From assembly GCA_029204225.1 (NCBI GenBank), contig CM055110.1, positions 33,861,174 through 33,925,173 on the forward strand: a DNA stretch of 64,000 bases, read 5' to 3'. Shown piece after piece: positions 21,399 through 32,370 of the stretch. Position numbers and translations under genes: made by a program. The notes under the pieces were generated by a model that worked only from the letters and a program-made list of their open reading frames with translations, did no database searches and was not told the origin of the DNA. Source of the DNA: Diphasiastrum complanatum. Its lineage: Eukaryota > Streptophyta > Lycopodiopsida > Lycopodiales > Lycopodiaceae. How positions within the stretch are numbered: position 1 is the first letter of the stretch; each line of letters starts with the position of its first letter.

Positions 21399-22193
21399 GG
21401 ACCTAAAAACTCTAAAATGACATTAGAGGCCCTAAGTCAAGTTGTTAATAAGAAAGCTAAAAGGGCCCAAATTAGAACTCACATGAAACATGTGAGTGCC
21501 CTTTGTGCTTTGTTAGTACCATTAGATTCGTTTTGTGTTAATTTAAATGGTTAGGATTAGGATCAGAAGCACTATGATTCAACACTTATACATTCTTAGA
21601 TTCTCCTTTGAACAAGAAAAAATGTAATTAGAATTTAGCTCGTCTAAAATTTAATCAAATTGAGTTAGAAGAAAGAACAAATGCCAACCATATTGACCAT
21701 TCAAGATATACTCTTTCTTGCATCATGAAGATCTTACTGAAAGCAAAGAACCGGGATGTTGGACATGAATATAAGAGTTCAAGCATCTTAAAAAACTTGG
21801 TACTCAACAAAGTGCTTTAATAACTAAACATGTCATTACCATCTTCTAGGACCATGGAGAGTGTCTTCAACGACTCGCACAAGAGGAACAAAATCAGGAT
21901 AGTAGTTTGGACAACGTTAGAATATCCCATATCCAGCCTGACTTCTTCAGATAGATGAGATTCTTGGTATGTTGGCATAATCTTGCAGTACACAAACACA
22001 ACAACAAAAAAAAGTCGTTTTCGACATATATTCTGACATAAAATCGTGCAAAACAATTTCATCAAATTTTGGGATGTCTAAGGATCTGTCGCAAACCATG
22101 TCGAAAAATATGTCACAAAGGATTTGTCGGAATCCGACACGTCAGATCTTCCTTTCTAGCTACCGGCATACTACGGATTGTAGTTCAAATTGG
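21399..22193. other. Unassigned sequence right of the gypsy LTR
   Basis: No gene or clear element. Between 22,060 and 22,150 the trinucleotide themes GTCGGA, GTCGAA and CCGAC begin to recur, leading into the repeat at 22.2 kb. Confidence 0.4.
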
Positions 22194-22590
22194 GTGTCAG
22201 AATCTGCATTAAATACATGTCGAAAATCAACGTACAACTGTCGTCACGCGACAGTCATTTGGGGACATCGCGTGGAAGATGACAGTACACGTGGATGTTG
22301 GAAACTGATCGTTATTCCCAGTGTCAGAATCCGACATCCCTACAGATTTTCGACGCATAGAAGATAGTTTTAAATCTGTCAAAAATTTTCGACATCAGGC
22401 CGACATTTTTTTTAGGATTAAACAGGTTGTCGAAATCCGACGCATTTTAACAGTGTCAGAATCTGACATCCTCTGTAAATTTTTGACGGACAGAGAGCAT
22501 TTTAAAACATGTTGGAAATGTTCGACAACTCTCTGACATCTGTTTTAGGGTTGAAATGGATATCGGAATCCAACATTGCAAAAAGCATTA
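22194..22590 (+). repeat. Diverged tandem repeat, about 127-132 bp period, with GTGTCAGAATC(C/T)GACA motif
   Basis: The phrase GTGTCAGAATC starts at 22,194, 22,321 and 22,453. In the last two units it is followed by a partly palindromic core (TGTCAGAATCCGACATCC, TGTCAGAATCTGACATCC). The units also share TTTTCGACG or TTTTTGACG, a TTTTAAA stretch, TTCGACA, and TTTAGG(A/G)TT, ending in TCG(A/G)AATCC(G/A)AC. There are roughly three units, the first most diverged. Not seen elsewhere in the window. Confidence 0.5.
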
Positions 22591-23260
22591 ACAAAAAAAT
22601 TTCAATTGTATTTGGCGCACAGTTTATGTGCATGTTTTTTTGAGAATAGGATCGGGACTGGCAAGATGCTGCATTGAGTTCAACTATCGATTCTTTGATA
22701 CAATTGGTGTTTTAAAATGAGGTTAGTGATCATGAGTCATCTTTTAACCAATCCTATTCGTTCATCTAGCATAAGTCCTTTCTTCTCTCTCTCTCGTTCT
22801 TTCCAAGCATGCATGTGATAGGTGTTTATAATGTAATGCGGTTGGTCATAAGCTCTAAGCTGTCTTTAGTTAAATTAAGTGTTATGCGTACCATGGATGA
22901 TGATTTCATTACTGAAAAAAGTTTTAAAAAGTCTAGCAACTTTGAAACATTTTCTTTGAACAAGTTTGAGATGTTTTTTTGCATTTTAGGATTCATTGAC
23001 AACTTCACTTGTGAATTAACTAAGTGAATAGCAAATAGATATAATCTAGGGCATATAATGAAAATAATGAAAGGTCATGTAATTAATCTAGCCTATGTTT
23101 CAAACGTATGAAAATTGCAATCCATTCAATCAAAAATCAAAATCATTGAAATTTTAACGTTATATTACATAATGTTGTGAGACTTTCCATCTCATGTACA
23201 ATACATCGTGATGATATACATATATCTGAAAACAAAAAAAAATGCAAACTACATTATATT
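22591..23260. other. No gene recognised
   Basis: A/T-rich sequence with short open frames on both strands that show no recognisable motif. Confidence 0.4.
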
Positions 23261-23320
23261 ACATTATATACTCCTACTCCTCGTCAAAGTACATTATATA
23301 CTACTACTCCTCGTCAAAGG
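23261..23320 (+). repeat. 30-bp tandem duplication
   Basis: Two copies of a 30-bp unit (ACATTATATACTCCTACTCC followed by TCGTCAAAG), differing at two positions. On the minus strand the second unit carries DDDSAFDEE and a stop, reminiscent of but not demonstrably related to the acidic C terminus of the element A partner gene (QDDDE). Confidence 0.6.
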
Positions 23321-24869
23321 CACTGTCGTCATCACCATGACCCGTAGATGCCACATGCAAGAATAATTTGATAAGAGTTACCAATTAATAAGAGTTACCC
23401 TCAAATCTCTCTTTCTTTGCAATTGGCCAAATGACATTATAAAAGCTATAAATAGTAGTACCAGCACGGAGAACATATCAGTGTATTCTCATTTTATATG
23501 AAAAATTGATCTCTTGAGTTTCTATGTCCATCTCATGTGTTTATCTCTTGATATCTTGATTTTTCATGTGGAATGTTGATTTTATGGTTGATATAGGTTC
23601 CACACGTGTGAATGACAATAAAATGCTACAGACATGGACAGTATCATACTATATTTTTATGTTCATGATCAGATCTTAAGTGATTTATGAAATTATAGCT
23701 TGTTAATCTTGATGAATTCTATCTTGTAACTAAATATAGATGTGCACACCAAATTGGCCCAAGATATAAGATCCACTAAATTATTGTGTTTTGGATCTAT
23801 AATTTTCACAAGCTAGTGATTCAAGCAGATAAAAATATCAAGTTTAATCTGTAACAAGCAATGTAGGATCACAACACTTAGTGCACCAGTATTGTGAACC
23901 ATTATTTGGGAGCAAGATTTATCCTTTGTGATCTAGTCATTGTTATCACATTGTGAACAACTAATATACATATTCTCTATTTTCTTTACTTGCATTATCA
24001 TTGTCGAATTCTCTCTAATTCTCTTTCTATTTACTGATACTTGCTCCATCGACTAAACGTAGAATATTTGATTCAAAAAATGCACGACTGTCATGGATGA
24101 CTAATTATTTCGCTCTCTTCATGGTTATTAAGACACCTACCCAGATATTTTACTAGTATGAAGTTGATAGTTCGATTCGATCATTTATAATAATAAATGT
24201 TTTTCTTTGTTTGGTAAGAATGTTTACATCCCACAAAGATTGTGGAGTTCAATCGTCCCGTATGCAACAAGGTTGTATTAGAGCTAGATTCACCAACAAG
24301 GTGGTATTAGAGCCATAAGACATACCTGTCCAACAATAAATATACAAACAAAATATTTTTGCACCAAGTTAGTTATTTGTATTATAATGTTTTTTGTTTC
24401 TATCAAGGCTTTGTCAATGATTTTGGAGAGAGAGGTTAATCATATGAGAATGGTGTAGTTCTTCAATGCGAGCATCAACCACTTGTTAGTAACGTAATGA
24501 AGGCAATTGTTTTTGATGCTTTGGAACACACTTATAAAACAACATGTACACTTGAGGACATTGAAGTAGAGGAAATTGTTGCACCACAAATGTGGCACAA
24601 CAAACTCGTCAAAAATCTCACGATGTAACTGAGAATTTTTCATGGAATGAAAATGACTTTGTAGTGTGTTAAAATAATATTTTCTTAAGGTGATTTTTTT
24701 TAAGCCAAAAATTATAAACGTTAAATCTATAAATATATTAAAAATCTACATAATTCAAGATAATTTACAAATATGAAAAAATTTAGACTAATTTTTTTTT
24801 TTTTGCAAATTTGCTTTTATCAAACAAACTCATATGTAAATAAATTATTGCTTTAAAATTTTTCAAAAA
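23321..24869. other. Probable LTR debris of copia elements, no gene
   Basis: Contains TTCCACACGTGTGAATG near 23,598, a motif found in the copia LTRs of this window, and GGTGGTATTAGAGCCA near 24,310, a variant of the copia primer-binding site. This suggests that an LTR ends there. No matching second LTR or coding sequence was found. Confidence 0.4.
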
Positions 24870-25441
24870 AATCATCATGCTCTTGGCACTTTCGATGAGT
24901 GTTCGATTCTTTCTTTTAGCTACACCATTGGAATGAGGTGAGTAGTTGGTTGTGTATTGTTGATGTATTCTATTTGCCTTGCAGAAGTCCTTGAATTCGG
25001 TGGAGATGAATTCTCCCCCTCCATCAGTACGTAGAGCCTTGATCTTTCTCTGAGTTCGATTTTCAGTAGATGCCTTGAACTATTTGAAGAACTTAAAAGC
25101 TTCGGATTTGTTCTTCAAGAAATAAGTGACAGTTTGTCGAGAGAAATCATCAATGAAAGTTAGAAAATAAACGGCTCCCCTTGTCGAAGTGAAGTCTTTG
25201 ATTTCCAAATCAAGTAGTTTGAACCTTCTGGGTCCAAGATTGTAGTGATCTTAGCTTGAATATTGGTGATCGAGGACATCTTTTAATTTTAAATAACCTC
25301 TAGAAAGCGGCTTACTAATTGATGTATGAAGAATGCTGAGAGGGATGCACAGATACCACTATATTAGCTTTAATTCTGCAAGCTCTGATATCACTATAGA
25401 AAAAATAGTAATTATTCTTCCACAAAGAACACACTGCTATA
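24870..25441 (-). mobile_element. Deleted copia fragment: LTR end, PBS, gag start fused to integrase
   Basis: Minus strand. About 48 bp of a putative LTR end is followed by the primer-binding site TGATATCAGAGC (25,382-25,393) and a gag start, MSSITNIQAKITTIL to SNYLIWKSK. An internal deletion then joins gag directly to integrase: TSTRGAVYFLTFIDDFSRQ, KNKSEAFKFFK, TDGGGEFISTEF, YTTNYSPHSNGVAKRKNR. Same family as the fragment at 1-1244 (FLTFIDDFSQ; KNKSEAFKFFKQF). It abuts an exon of the transposase-like gene at about 25,442. Confidence 0.7.
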
Positions 25442-25930
25442 CCTGAAATGCTATCAACAACCAGATATCATTTTCTGATTAAACACTGAAGTTGAGGCCT
25501 TCTGAGTCTTCTAAATTTGAAAGTGTTCCATTCATGATCGTAAGACTAACTCTCTCCATTTTTTGACCTTTTATAATTTCAAACACATCTAACTTGAGAA
25601 CAACTACCAACTTGTTATTGACATTCTCATTTGTAATACCATAAAAATCTATGATGACTGTTAGTAGATGATTAATATCAATAAATAAACTGTTGGAATT
25701 GTTATATATTAGACATTCTCCTTTTGAGCAATACACTTCATTGATATGAGATGGATTACCAACTATTGTCTACATACCTTGGTTTAACATGTCTTTTTTT
25801 TTTTTTAAAGATGAAATGGTTGTGGAATTGGAAACTTCTTAATACTTACCTGTGCAAATGTCTCCTGTATCATCTTAAACATTGTTGCATATGCTTCTCT
25901 CTCGATACTAGAAAAATCAAATGCCCCCTA
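25442..25930 (-). pseudogene. DDE-transposase-like gene, element A copy 3 (fragment)
   Basis: Two exon remnants on the minus strand. The first (25,857-25,930) reads IEREAYATMFKMIQETFAQ and ends at a GTAAGT donor. It matches ISRNAYSTFFRIVKEAFSQ in the copy at 51.1 kb. The second (to about 25,442) carries VVVLKLDVFEIIKGQKMERV, matching VIKLDESEIIKGQKLERV, and ends SENDIWLLIAFQ at the same exon boundary as copies 1 and 2. The Asp in LKLD is the likely first catalytic residue. A TGA interrupts the end of the second exon. Downstream exons are replaced by copia sequence. Confidence 0.6.
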
Positions 25931-26989
25931 TGATGGAAAATATCAGAATGTGCAAATTGTGCAAATTCAAAATTCCATCAAAATTTTGGAAACGAACTGA
26001 TAGAAATCTATCGAACGATTCACGAACAATTTTGCGAAACTGTTTTGATCACGAATAATTTTTACTCAAGAACAATTCGCAATCCAGTCAAGCTCTGCAA
26101 CGAAACAAAACGAAACTAGACGAAAGAGAAGAATTCATGAAAAGGATCAATCAGGCTCTATAACAAGACGAGACGAAACAAAACAGAACTATACAAAATG
26201 AAACGAAAGGAAAAAAAACTTAAGTGAATTCTGAAATTGATTTACGCTTATAGCCAAGTGATTGCGAAGCGAAACAAGGCGAAACACGAAGCGAAAGCAT
26301 TTGCAAATAAAATCAGTTCATGTGGAATTCAGATATGATTGCTGGTCACTGCCAGCTATATGATTCTTAAAATCCTCTAGAATGTAGACATACACTGCTA
26401 ATCTATGTTATAAGTTATTATAGCATTCAACAAAATCAAACCAATGTGCAAAATTGAATAAACAAGTGAATCGAATACACAAATAGTAGCAGACAAATAT
26501 TCATTCGAGATCATACAATCATTTAGAATAATATGTGTATAACAGCTACAATATTATCTATTGATCTTTTAATTTTTCAAGTACTGTGCGACAGACCACA
26601 CAGTGCATTGGCATGTGAGAAATACAGTTCTCTCACGAATAATATCTCGCTTACTAGCAGACTTCTAGATCTGCTAATCCTCTTACAAAATTGTCTCACT
26701 CACAAGCGGACATGTATTTCATATATTTCGTCTTTTTTTATTACTATGCATCAAGCAAAAAGTATATAGTTTGCAAATTTTTTTGTGTTGCGTCGTGTAA
26801 CTTCCAGATCAGAAAGATTAATCATCTACAACTAATCGCAAAATACAAGAGTGGCAGATTAGCCACGATCTAGAGTACTTCTACTGATGTTATGATATCT
26901 GATCAAATACTTATACCCCTTTGGTACTTGGCTGATCTTCTTGGTCGTTCGTGGAGCAAGAATGATTTTGTGTCACGAAACAATTTCGT
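25931..26989. other. No gene; unusual CGAAAC-rich stretch
   Basis: 25,980-26,300 is rich in GAAAC and CGAAA phrases (ACGAAACAAAACGAAACTAGACGAAAG type). Related phrases (CGAACAATTTTG, GCGAACAA, CGTGTC) recur at 26,960-27,030. This may be the LTR or untranslated end of the minus-strand copia element at 27-29 kb, but I could not define LTR borders. Confidence 0.35.
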
Positions 26990-29080
26990 GTCATGTGTCG
27001 CAAAATTATTTGCGAACAATTTTGTTTCTTGTGTCTTTTCTGTCAAAATTAGAGTGGAGAGCTAGCAAGGCTTTGGCAATAGAAACATTTTGTCTCTTCA
27101 ACTCCCTCTCAAAGCATGATAGCTTGACGACTCCAAGACTACTCCTCTGTTTCTCGAATAGACCTTTGTCTAAGGCCTTTGTGAAAATGTCAGCTACCAT
27201 CTCCTTTGTTCCAATGAAGGTAGTCTATAATATCTTCTTCCGAATCAAATCCCTTATCAATTGGTACTTGATCGCAATGTGTTTCGTCCTTGAGTGAAAC
27301 ACAGGGTCTTTTGTCAGATGTATTGTAGATGTGTTGTCCATCTACGAAACCAGAGGTTCATTCCTCGTTTCATCCAGTTCGTCAAGGAACTGTTTGAGCC
27401 AAATTATTTCGTTGGCCGTCTTTGTTGCTGCAACGTACTCTGCTTTGCAGGATGACTGAACCACAATGATATGTTTCATGCTGACCCAGAGAATTGCTGC
27501 TCTTGACGCGATGGTGCATCCTCTTGAGACACTTTTGCAGTCGTCCTTGAGGGATGCCTAGCTAGCATTACTATAGGAAAGCATCTGGAACCTTGCATCA
27601 TGACAATAACACAAACCGAAATCTTTTGTTAATTGAAGATATTGCAAAATTTGTTTTGCAATCTCCAATGAGTCAAATTTGTACAGAATTGGCTCACCCT
27701 AAACATTGCATAAGAAATGTCGAGATGTGTGTTATATGTAAGGTACATCAACGATCCAATCAGCTTCCTGTATGATGTTAGCTGTATAAATTTTCTTTCT
27801 TCTTCAGTCCTTGAACAATTTTTGTTCATCAGTACTGTTGCTACATGCATTGGAGTATTCGTTCCTTTGCAATTCAGGATCTCGAATTCTTATAGGATTT
27901 TCTAGATATATTTATGAAGGTACAATTTATCTCCCTTATAGTTCATGTCAATCTGTAAGCCAAGGTAACATCTGGCTTCTCCCAGATCTGCAATCTTGAA
28001 ATGTTTCGAGACATCATTCTTCACTTCAGCAATAAGCTTCTCACTCTTGCAGAGTATCAAAGTGTCATCCACATACACAGCTACAATGATGATCTTCCCA
28101 TCTGTAATTATTACATAGACATTGGAATCAGCCATTAGTGGCTTGAATCCTGAGGATTTCAGGGCTTGATCTTCTTCTTGTACCATTGTCACACTGACTG
28201 CTTCAGACCATAGATACCCCTATGCATTCTACATGCATATATAGGAAGTGAATTCAAGACATAGCCTAGGGGTTGATCCATGTAGACCTCTTCGTCTAGC
28301 TCACCATGCAAGAAGGCTGTCTTCTCGTCCACAATGTGAATCCTGATATCATAAGCAACTGCATATGCAAATATTAAACGTAGGGACGAATGTTTCATGA
28401 CCTGAGAGAAGGTCTCAGAATAGTCAATACCATATCTCTGAGATAATCCCTTCACTACAAGTCTTGCCTTATACTTTGAGACATCTCCATCTGGTCCATA
28501 CTTTAGCTTGTATACCCATTTGCATTTTACAGTCTTTCGCTTATTTGGTAATGGTTGCAATGTCCATACCTGGTTCTTTCTCATGGATTCCATCTCCTCC
28601 ATGGCTTGGATCCATTTGTCCTTCTCTGGACATTCAATTGCCTCCTCAAATGTTTGTGGTTCGCCACTGAATCCACAGAACTCTTTTGATGTAGAAGTTG
28701 AGCTACCTGCACATATTTTGCTGGCGCTTTTCGTTGTCTTGTCGATCTTCTAGGAAGTTCTACTGAAACTGAAATGTCTTTGCCTTTGTCTGCTCTGCTA
28801 GGTCTAGAACCATTTTGGTTTACAGGTACTATAGCAGTAGGCTGCCTCTCAAAACTTTCTTCATCTGATTCGTCACTCGAATGCGAAGCGACTCGAACAT
28901 CTTTGTCTTCGTGTTTGTCCTCTACTCTCTCTATCACAGTTGGCAGATCATAGTACTATTTTTCAAGAACTTCATAACTGACAGGATCATCATCGGCCAT
29001 CGTTCTACTCTCATCAAATTTGACATCTCTGACTGTCTTCACAATGTTTTTCTTTGGCATATAGACTCTGTAGTATAATG
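26990..29080 (-). pseudogene. Copia integrase-RT linker, RT and RNase H, broken
   Basis: From 29,080 downward: MPKKNIVKTVRDVKFDE, an acidic/basic linker with RRSTRQRKAPAKYV (about 28,730), then RT from KNQVWTLQPLPNKRKTVKCK through YGIDYSETFSQV, KTAFLHGELDEEVYM and GIYGLKQS. After a frame change comes IIIVAVYVDDTLILCK, with YVDD at about 28,070, and then DLGEARCYLGLQI. Another break is followed by SYRKLIGSLMYLTYNTHLDI. Further down are RNase H parts (KAEYVAATKTANEIIWLKQF; FHSRTKHIAIKYQLIRD; MVADIFTKALDKGLF). There are at least four frameshifts or stops. The family differs from the intact element at 15 kb. Confidence 0.85.
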
Positions 29081-29084
29081 AATT

Positions 29085-30395
29085 ATTGTGACAATATCAT
29101 CTTAATCCAAAGTACTTTTCTATGGTAAAAGACAAACTCAACAAGCACCTTAAGTCGGGTATTATTTATCCCGTCATAAGTAGTGAATGGGTATCTCCTA
29201 CTGTTGTAGTTCCAAAGAAGAAGTCTGACAAGATTCGAATTTACTAGGATTTCAGGAAGCTGAATGCTGTTACAAAGAAAGATTACCATCCATTACCCTT
29301 CACGAATTCTATTTAGATCAAGTTGGACAAGAACGTTACAGTTTCTGTGATGGCTTCTCTGGCTATAATCAAGTTGGAATAAGGAATGAGGATCAATCGA
29401 AGACTACTTTTACTACTGATTGGGGCACATATGCATACAATAAGATGCCCTTTGGTCTTTGTAATGCACCAGCTATTGTCCAGAGAATTATTATGTTGAT
29501 TTTCACTGCTTTTCTAATAACATTTCTCAAAAATTTTATTGATGATCTATGTGTTTATAGTAATATCAAGACTCATATACAGAAGCTGAAGCTTACATTA
29601 CAAAGGTGTCGATACACTTGTTTGTCAGTTCACCTCGAAAGTGTTTTTTCGGTATGAGAGAAGGTATACTTCTGGGTCATAGAATATCCAGTAGAAGAAT
29701 CGACATCGACAAACATAAAGTTGAAGTCATAAAAAATCTGTTGATACAAATGATTTTTACTGTAAAGAAATTTCGGCATTATTTGCTGGGATATGTTTTT
29801 ATATTCCATGTTGATCATTATGCTTTGAAGTATCTTGTTAATAAACTTGATTTATCTAGTCGAATTGCTCGCTAAGTTTTGTTGCTACAAGAGTTCACAT
29901 ATCAAGTTGTGCTTTGTCAAGGAAAGTACCATACTAATGCTGATTATCTTTCACGACTTAGTACGTGAAAGACTGAAGAACTGTTGAATAATGAACTTTT
30001 GGATGAAAATTTATTCGAGATATCTTCTACGAATTCTTTATATTCGGATATAATTATATATCTTAAGGATCAGATGTATCTTGACGAATATGATTTGGAG
30101 AAGAAGACAATATCTCAATATAAGATTGCACTTTATACTATCATTAACAATGTTCTGTATAAGCTTTGTGCAGATCATCAGCTAAGAAGGTATCTTGTAG
30201 TGGAAGATATTCCAAAAGTTATTCAAGCCTTACATTCTGAAGATGTCGGTGGACATTTTGCTTTGGAGAACACTGTTAATAAGATTTTGACCGCCAAGTA
30301 TTGGTGGCCTACCATGTTTAAGGATGTTTTTGTTTATATTAGATCCATTTGCTGGAACATCTGCATCATATTGACTTGTATGTGTAGGTCGTAAG
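29085..30395 (+). pseudogene. Ty3/gypsy RT, RNase H and integrase N-terminus, broken
   Basis: RT begins near 29,125 (KDKLNKHLKSGIIYPVISSE, VVVPKKKSDKIRIY, stop, DFRKLNAVTKKDYHPLPF). It continues through DGFSGYNQVGI in another frame to FTTDWGTYAYNKMPFGLCN and the FIDDLCVYS box (YLDD equivalent). RNase H remnants are FHVDHYALKYLVNK and HTNADYLSRLS. The integrase zinc-binding region shows VVEDIPKVIQALHSEDVGGH and ILTAKYWWPTMFKDV, then ends. It has several stops. Typical plant gypsy order; class call secure, lineage not determined. Confidence 0.85.
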
Positions 30396-31525
30396 CATGG
30401 ATCTTACTGACAATATCCTTGGCACCCAGGGATAGTTGATGGTACCATATGTAAGATTATCTTTGTTGTCCTCTAGATCCTCCTCTATGGCCTCCTCATT
30501 GACCCCTTTTCCTTTATCTTGCACCTGGGTGTCGGAGTTAGTCTCTTCATCATCCGAGGATGGGGGCCTCCTTTGATTCTGAGAAGACCCGTCCGAAACT
30601 GGGACAACAGCCAAAGTTTCGTCTGCAACAAAAGTTTGTGCAGCAGCATCCTCTTCTGCTTCCTTCGAAACTGCTATGACATCAACCTCCATGGCAGAAG
30701 AAGCTGATGGCTGGTCTTGTGAAACAAATGCGCCCTACAGGAGGCTCGATAGATCAATCTTCGTTGTCATAAGCATCCGTCCTGCTAAGAAACCCTGTTC
30801 AGTCTCTGTCAAAATGTCGAAATGCTTGTATAGCTGTGAGATATGCACTCCCACTGCAGCAAACTTCTTGTGCTTGAACCAGCACAAAAATACTTTATAT
30901 GCTATGGTAACCAAGCATACTGGCTGGCCTGCTAGTGCATCTATTAGGCATCCAAAGTTCTGTGCTGAGACGGTAACATCAATCTCAACAACAAATAGGA
31001 CCTAATTTGCATACTTGCATAGGAGCTTGAGCTGTGCATCTTTCACCATTGTAGTTTTGTACCCTTGTTTGGTACAAAACACTTCGACAAAAAATATTAT
31101 GACTCCTCAATGGAGTCCTTGGACGTAGGATTTGCAGCGCCATCCATTGGTAATCCAAGAGCTGCAGAGAAGACTGCCTCGTTGATTATAAATGTATTGT
31201 TTTGCAGAGTAACTTTGAAATTAGTTTCAACCACTGTGTGAATGGAGTTCACAAATTCAGTGCTGATTTCTTGCAGAATTATAGATGGATCCACTTTCAA
31301 ATTACTCAACCTGCATTTGTCCCAACAAGGATTGGATTGATACAAGACGGATTGAAGCACGAACTTTTCAATTGATGCTGAAACTAGTGCTTGCGCTAGC
31401 GTCCATTGTGAGTGCGAGAATGACAGAAGAGTAGCAACGAGCACGAAAGCAGGAGCAAGTGAGTGAGAGTAAAAAGAAAGTGTAAAATGAAAATAGAAAA
31501 TTACAATGTTTAAACAGTGACACAT
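30366..31525 (-). pseudogene. Hypothetical gene, probably retroelement-associated
   Basis: Continuous coding-like sequence on the minus strand with a few breaks. The N-terminal part has CWDKCRLSNLKVDPSIILQE, IHTVVETNFKVTL and EAVFSAALGLPMDGAANP. The middle part, in another frame, has VSAQNFGCLIDALAGQP, CLVTIAYKVFLCWFKHKK and HFDILTETEQGFLAGRML. The end is acidic and Ser/Gln-rich (SDGSSQNQRRPPSSDDEET). Breaks include a stop after KDSIEES, one after CKYAN and one after DLSSLL. I do not recognise the family. It overlaps the end of a plus-strand gypsy fragment by about 30 bp, so an association with retroelements is likely. Confidence 0.4.
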
Positions 31526-31710
31526 TGGAGACGATGATTACGTGGCAACATTATTTGAAAACTCAACTTTCATAAAAGCATTTGGCTTAGAGATAATCTT
31601 TAGTTAAATCAAGACCGTTAAAATTTAAAAAATAATTATGTCTACGTAGTCTTCCACGTGGTCATAAATGTAAACATAAATGTGAATGACTTTTTAGAAC
31701 ACGTATACAT

Positions 31711-32357
31711 TGTGAAAAATACAGATCCTAAGTGGATCTAAACTCCAAGATCATTGGCTTGAATGCTTGCACTCCAAACTACATAAGCTAGGAATTGGCA
31801 ACACATTCTATGCTACCTAGAATGCAAAGAACTTGATCAAAAAACATTTATCACAAATGGAAACTTCCATAAACATCAAGTGCGGCCCAAAATAGCATTA
31901 TACAGTCCATAATACATCAGCCTATCACTTTTGGAAAGCACCTAAGATCATACACACAAAGCTTGAACTCAATCACTACACAATGCCAACAATGGAAGGA
32001 GAACCCAATAGAAAAATCTCTCATTAAGCAAATGAATACAATGGATCTGCTCCAACCTGTTTCTCCACGGCCTACCTGCTATATATAGCTGAGAGAGATG
32101 ACTCTCTCTCCTCTCTCTAGACCCTCCTTACCTAAAATATGCCCTATATAGGTAAAATTGGCATATATGTCCAAAATACATGAAAATGGACTCATTTCGA
32201 AGGTCTTGAAGTTTGACACTTCTTCATACTGAAAAAATACACTTACTAAAAATATCTAGACCTGTTTCACACGTGTGAAAAGTCAGATCCTAAACTATGT
32301 GCCATTTTTAGCAATTTTGGCCTAAAACTAGACAAGGAAATGTTGACAATTTTCACA
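31711..32357 (-). repeat. 3' LTR of the non-autonomous element
   Basis: 647 bp. On the minus strand it has TTTCACACGTGTGAAA near its start and a TATA-box-like CTATATATAGC, followed by CT/GA-rich sequence. Confidence 0.9.
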
Positions 32358-32370
32358 CTCCCTCTTCAAC
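32358..32370 (-). other. Polypurine tract
   Basis: Minus-strand GTTGAAGAGGGAG directly before the 3' LTR. Confidence 0.8.

Noticed and set aside
22074-22536. Open frames across the tandem repeat
   Set aside because: They follow the repeat units and contain only repeat-derived residues.
23261-23320. Possible C-terminal end of a third element A partner gene (DDDSAFDEE on the minus strand)
   Set aside because: Similarity is limited to a few acidic residues, and no upstream homologous exon was found nearby.
26533-26873. Plus-strand open frames near 26.6 kb
   Set aside because: Low-complexity hydrophobic translations without motifs, in likely LTR or untranslated sequence of a minus-strand copia.
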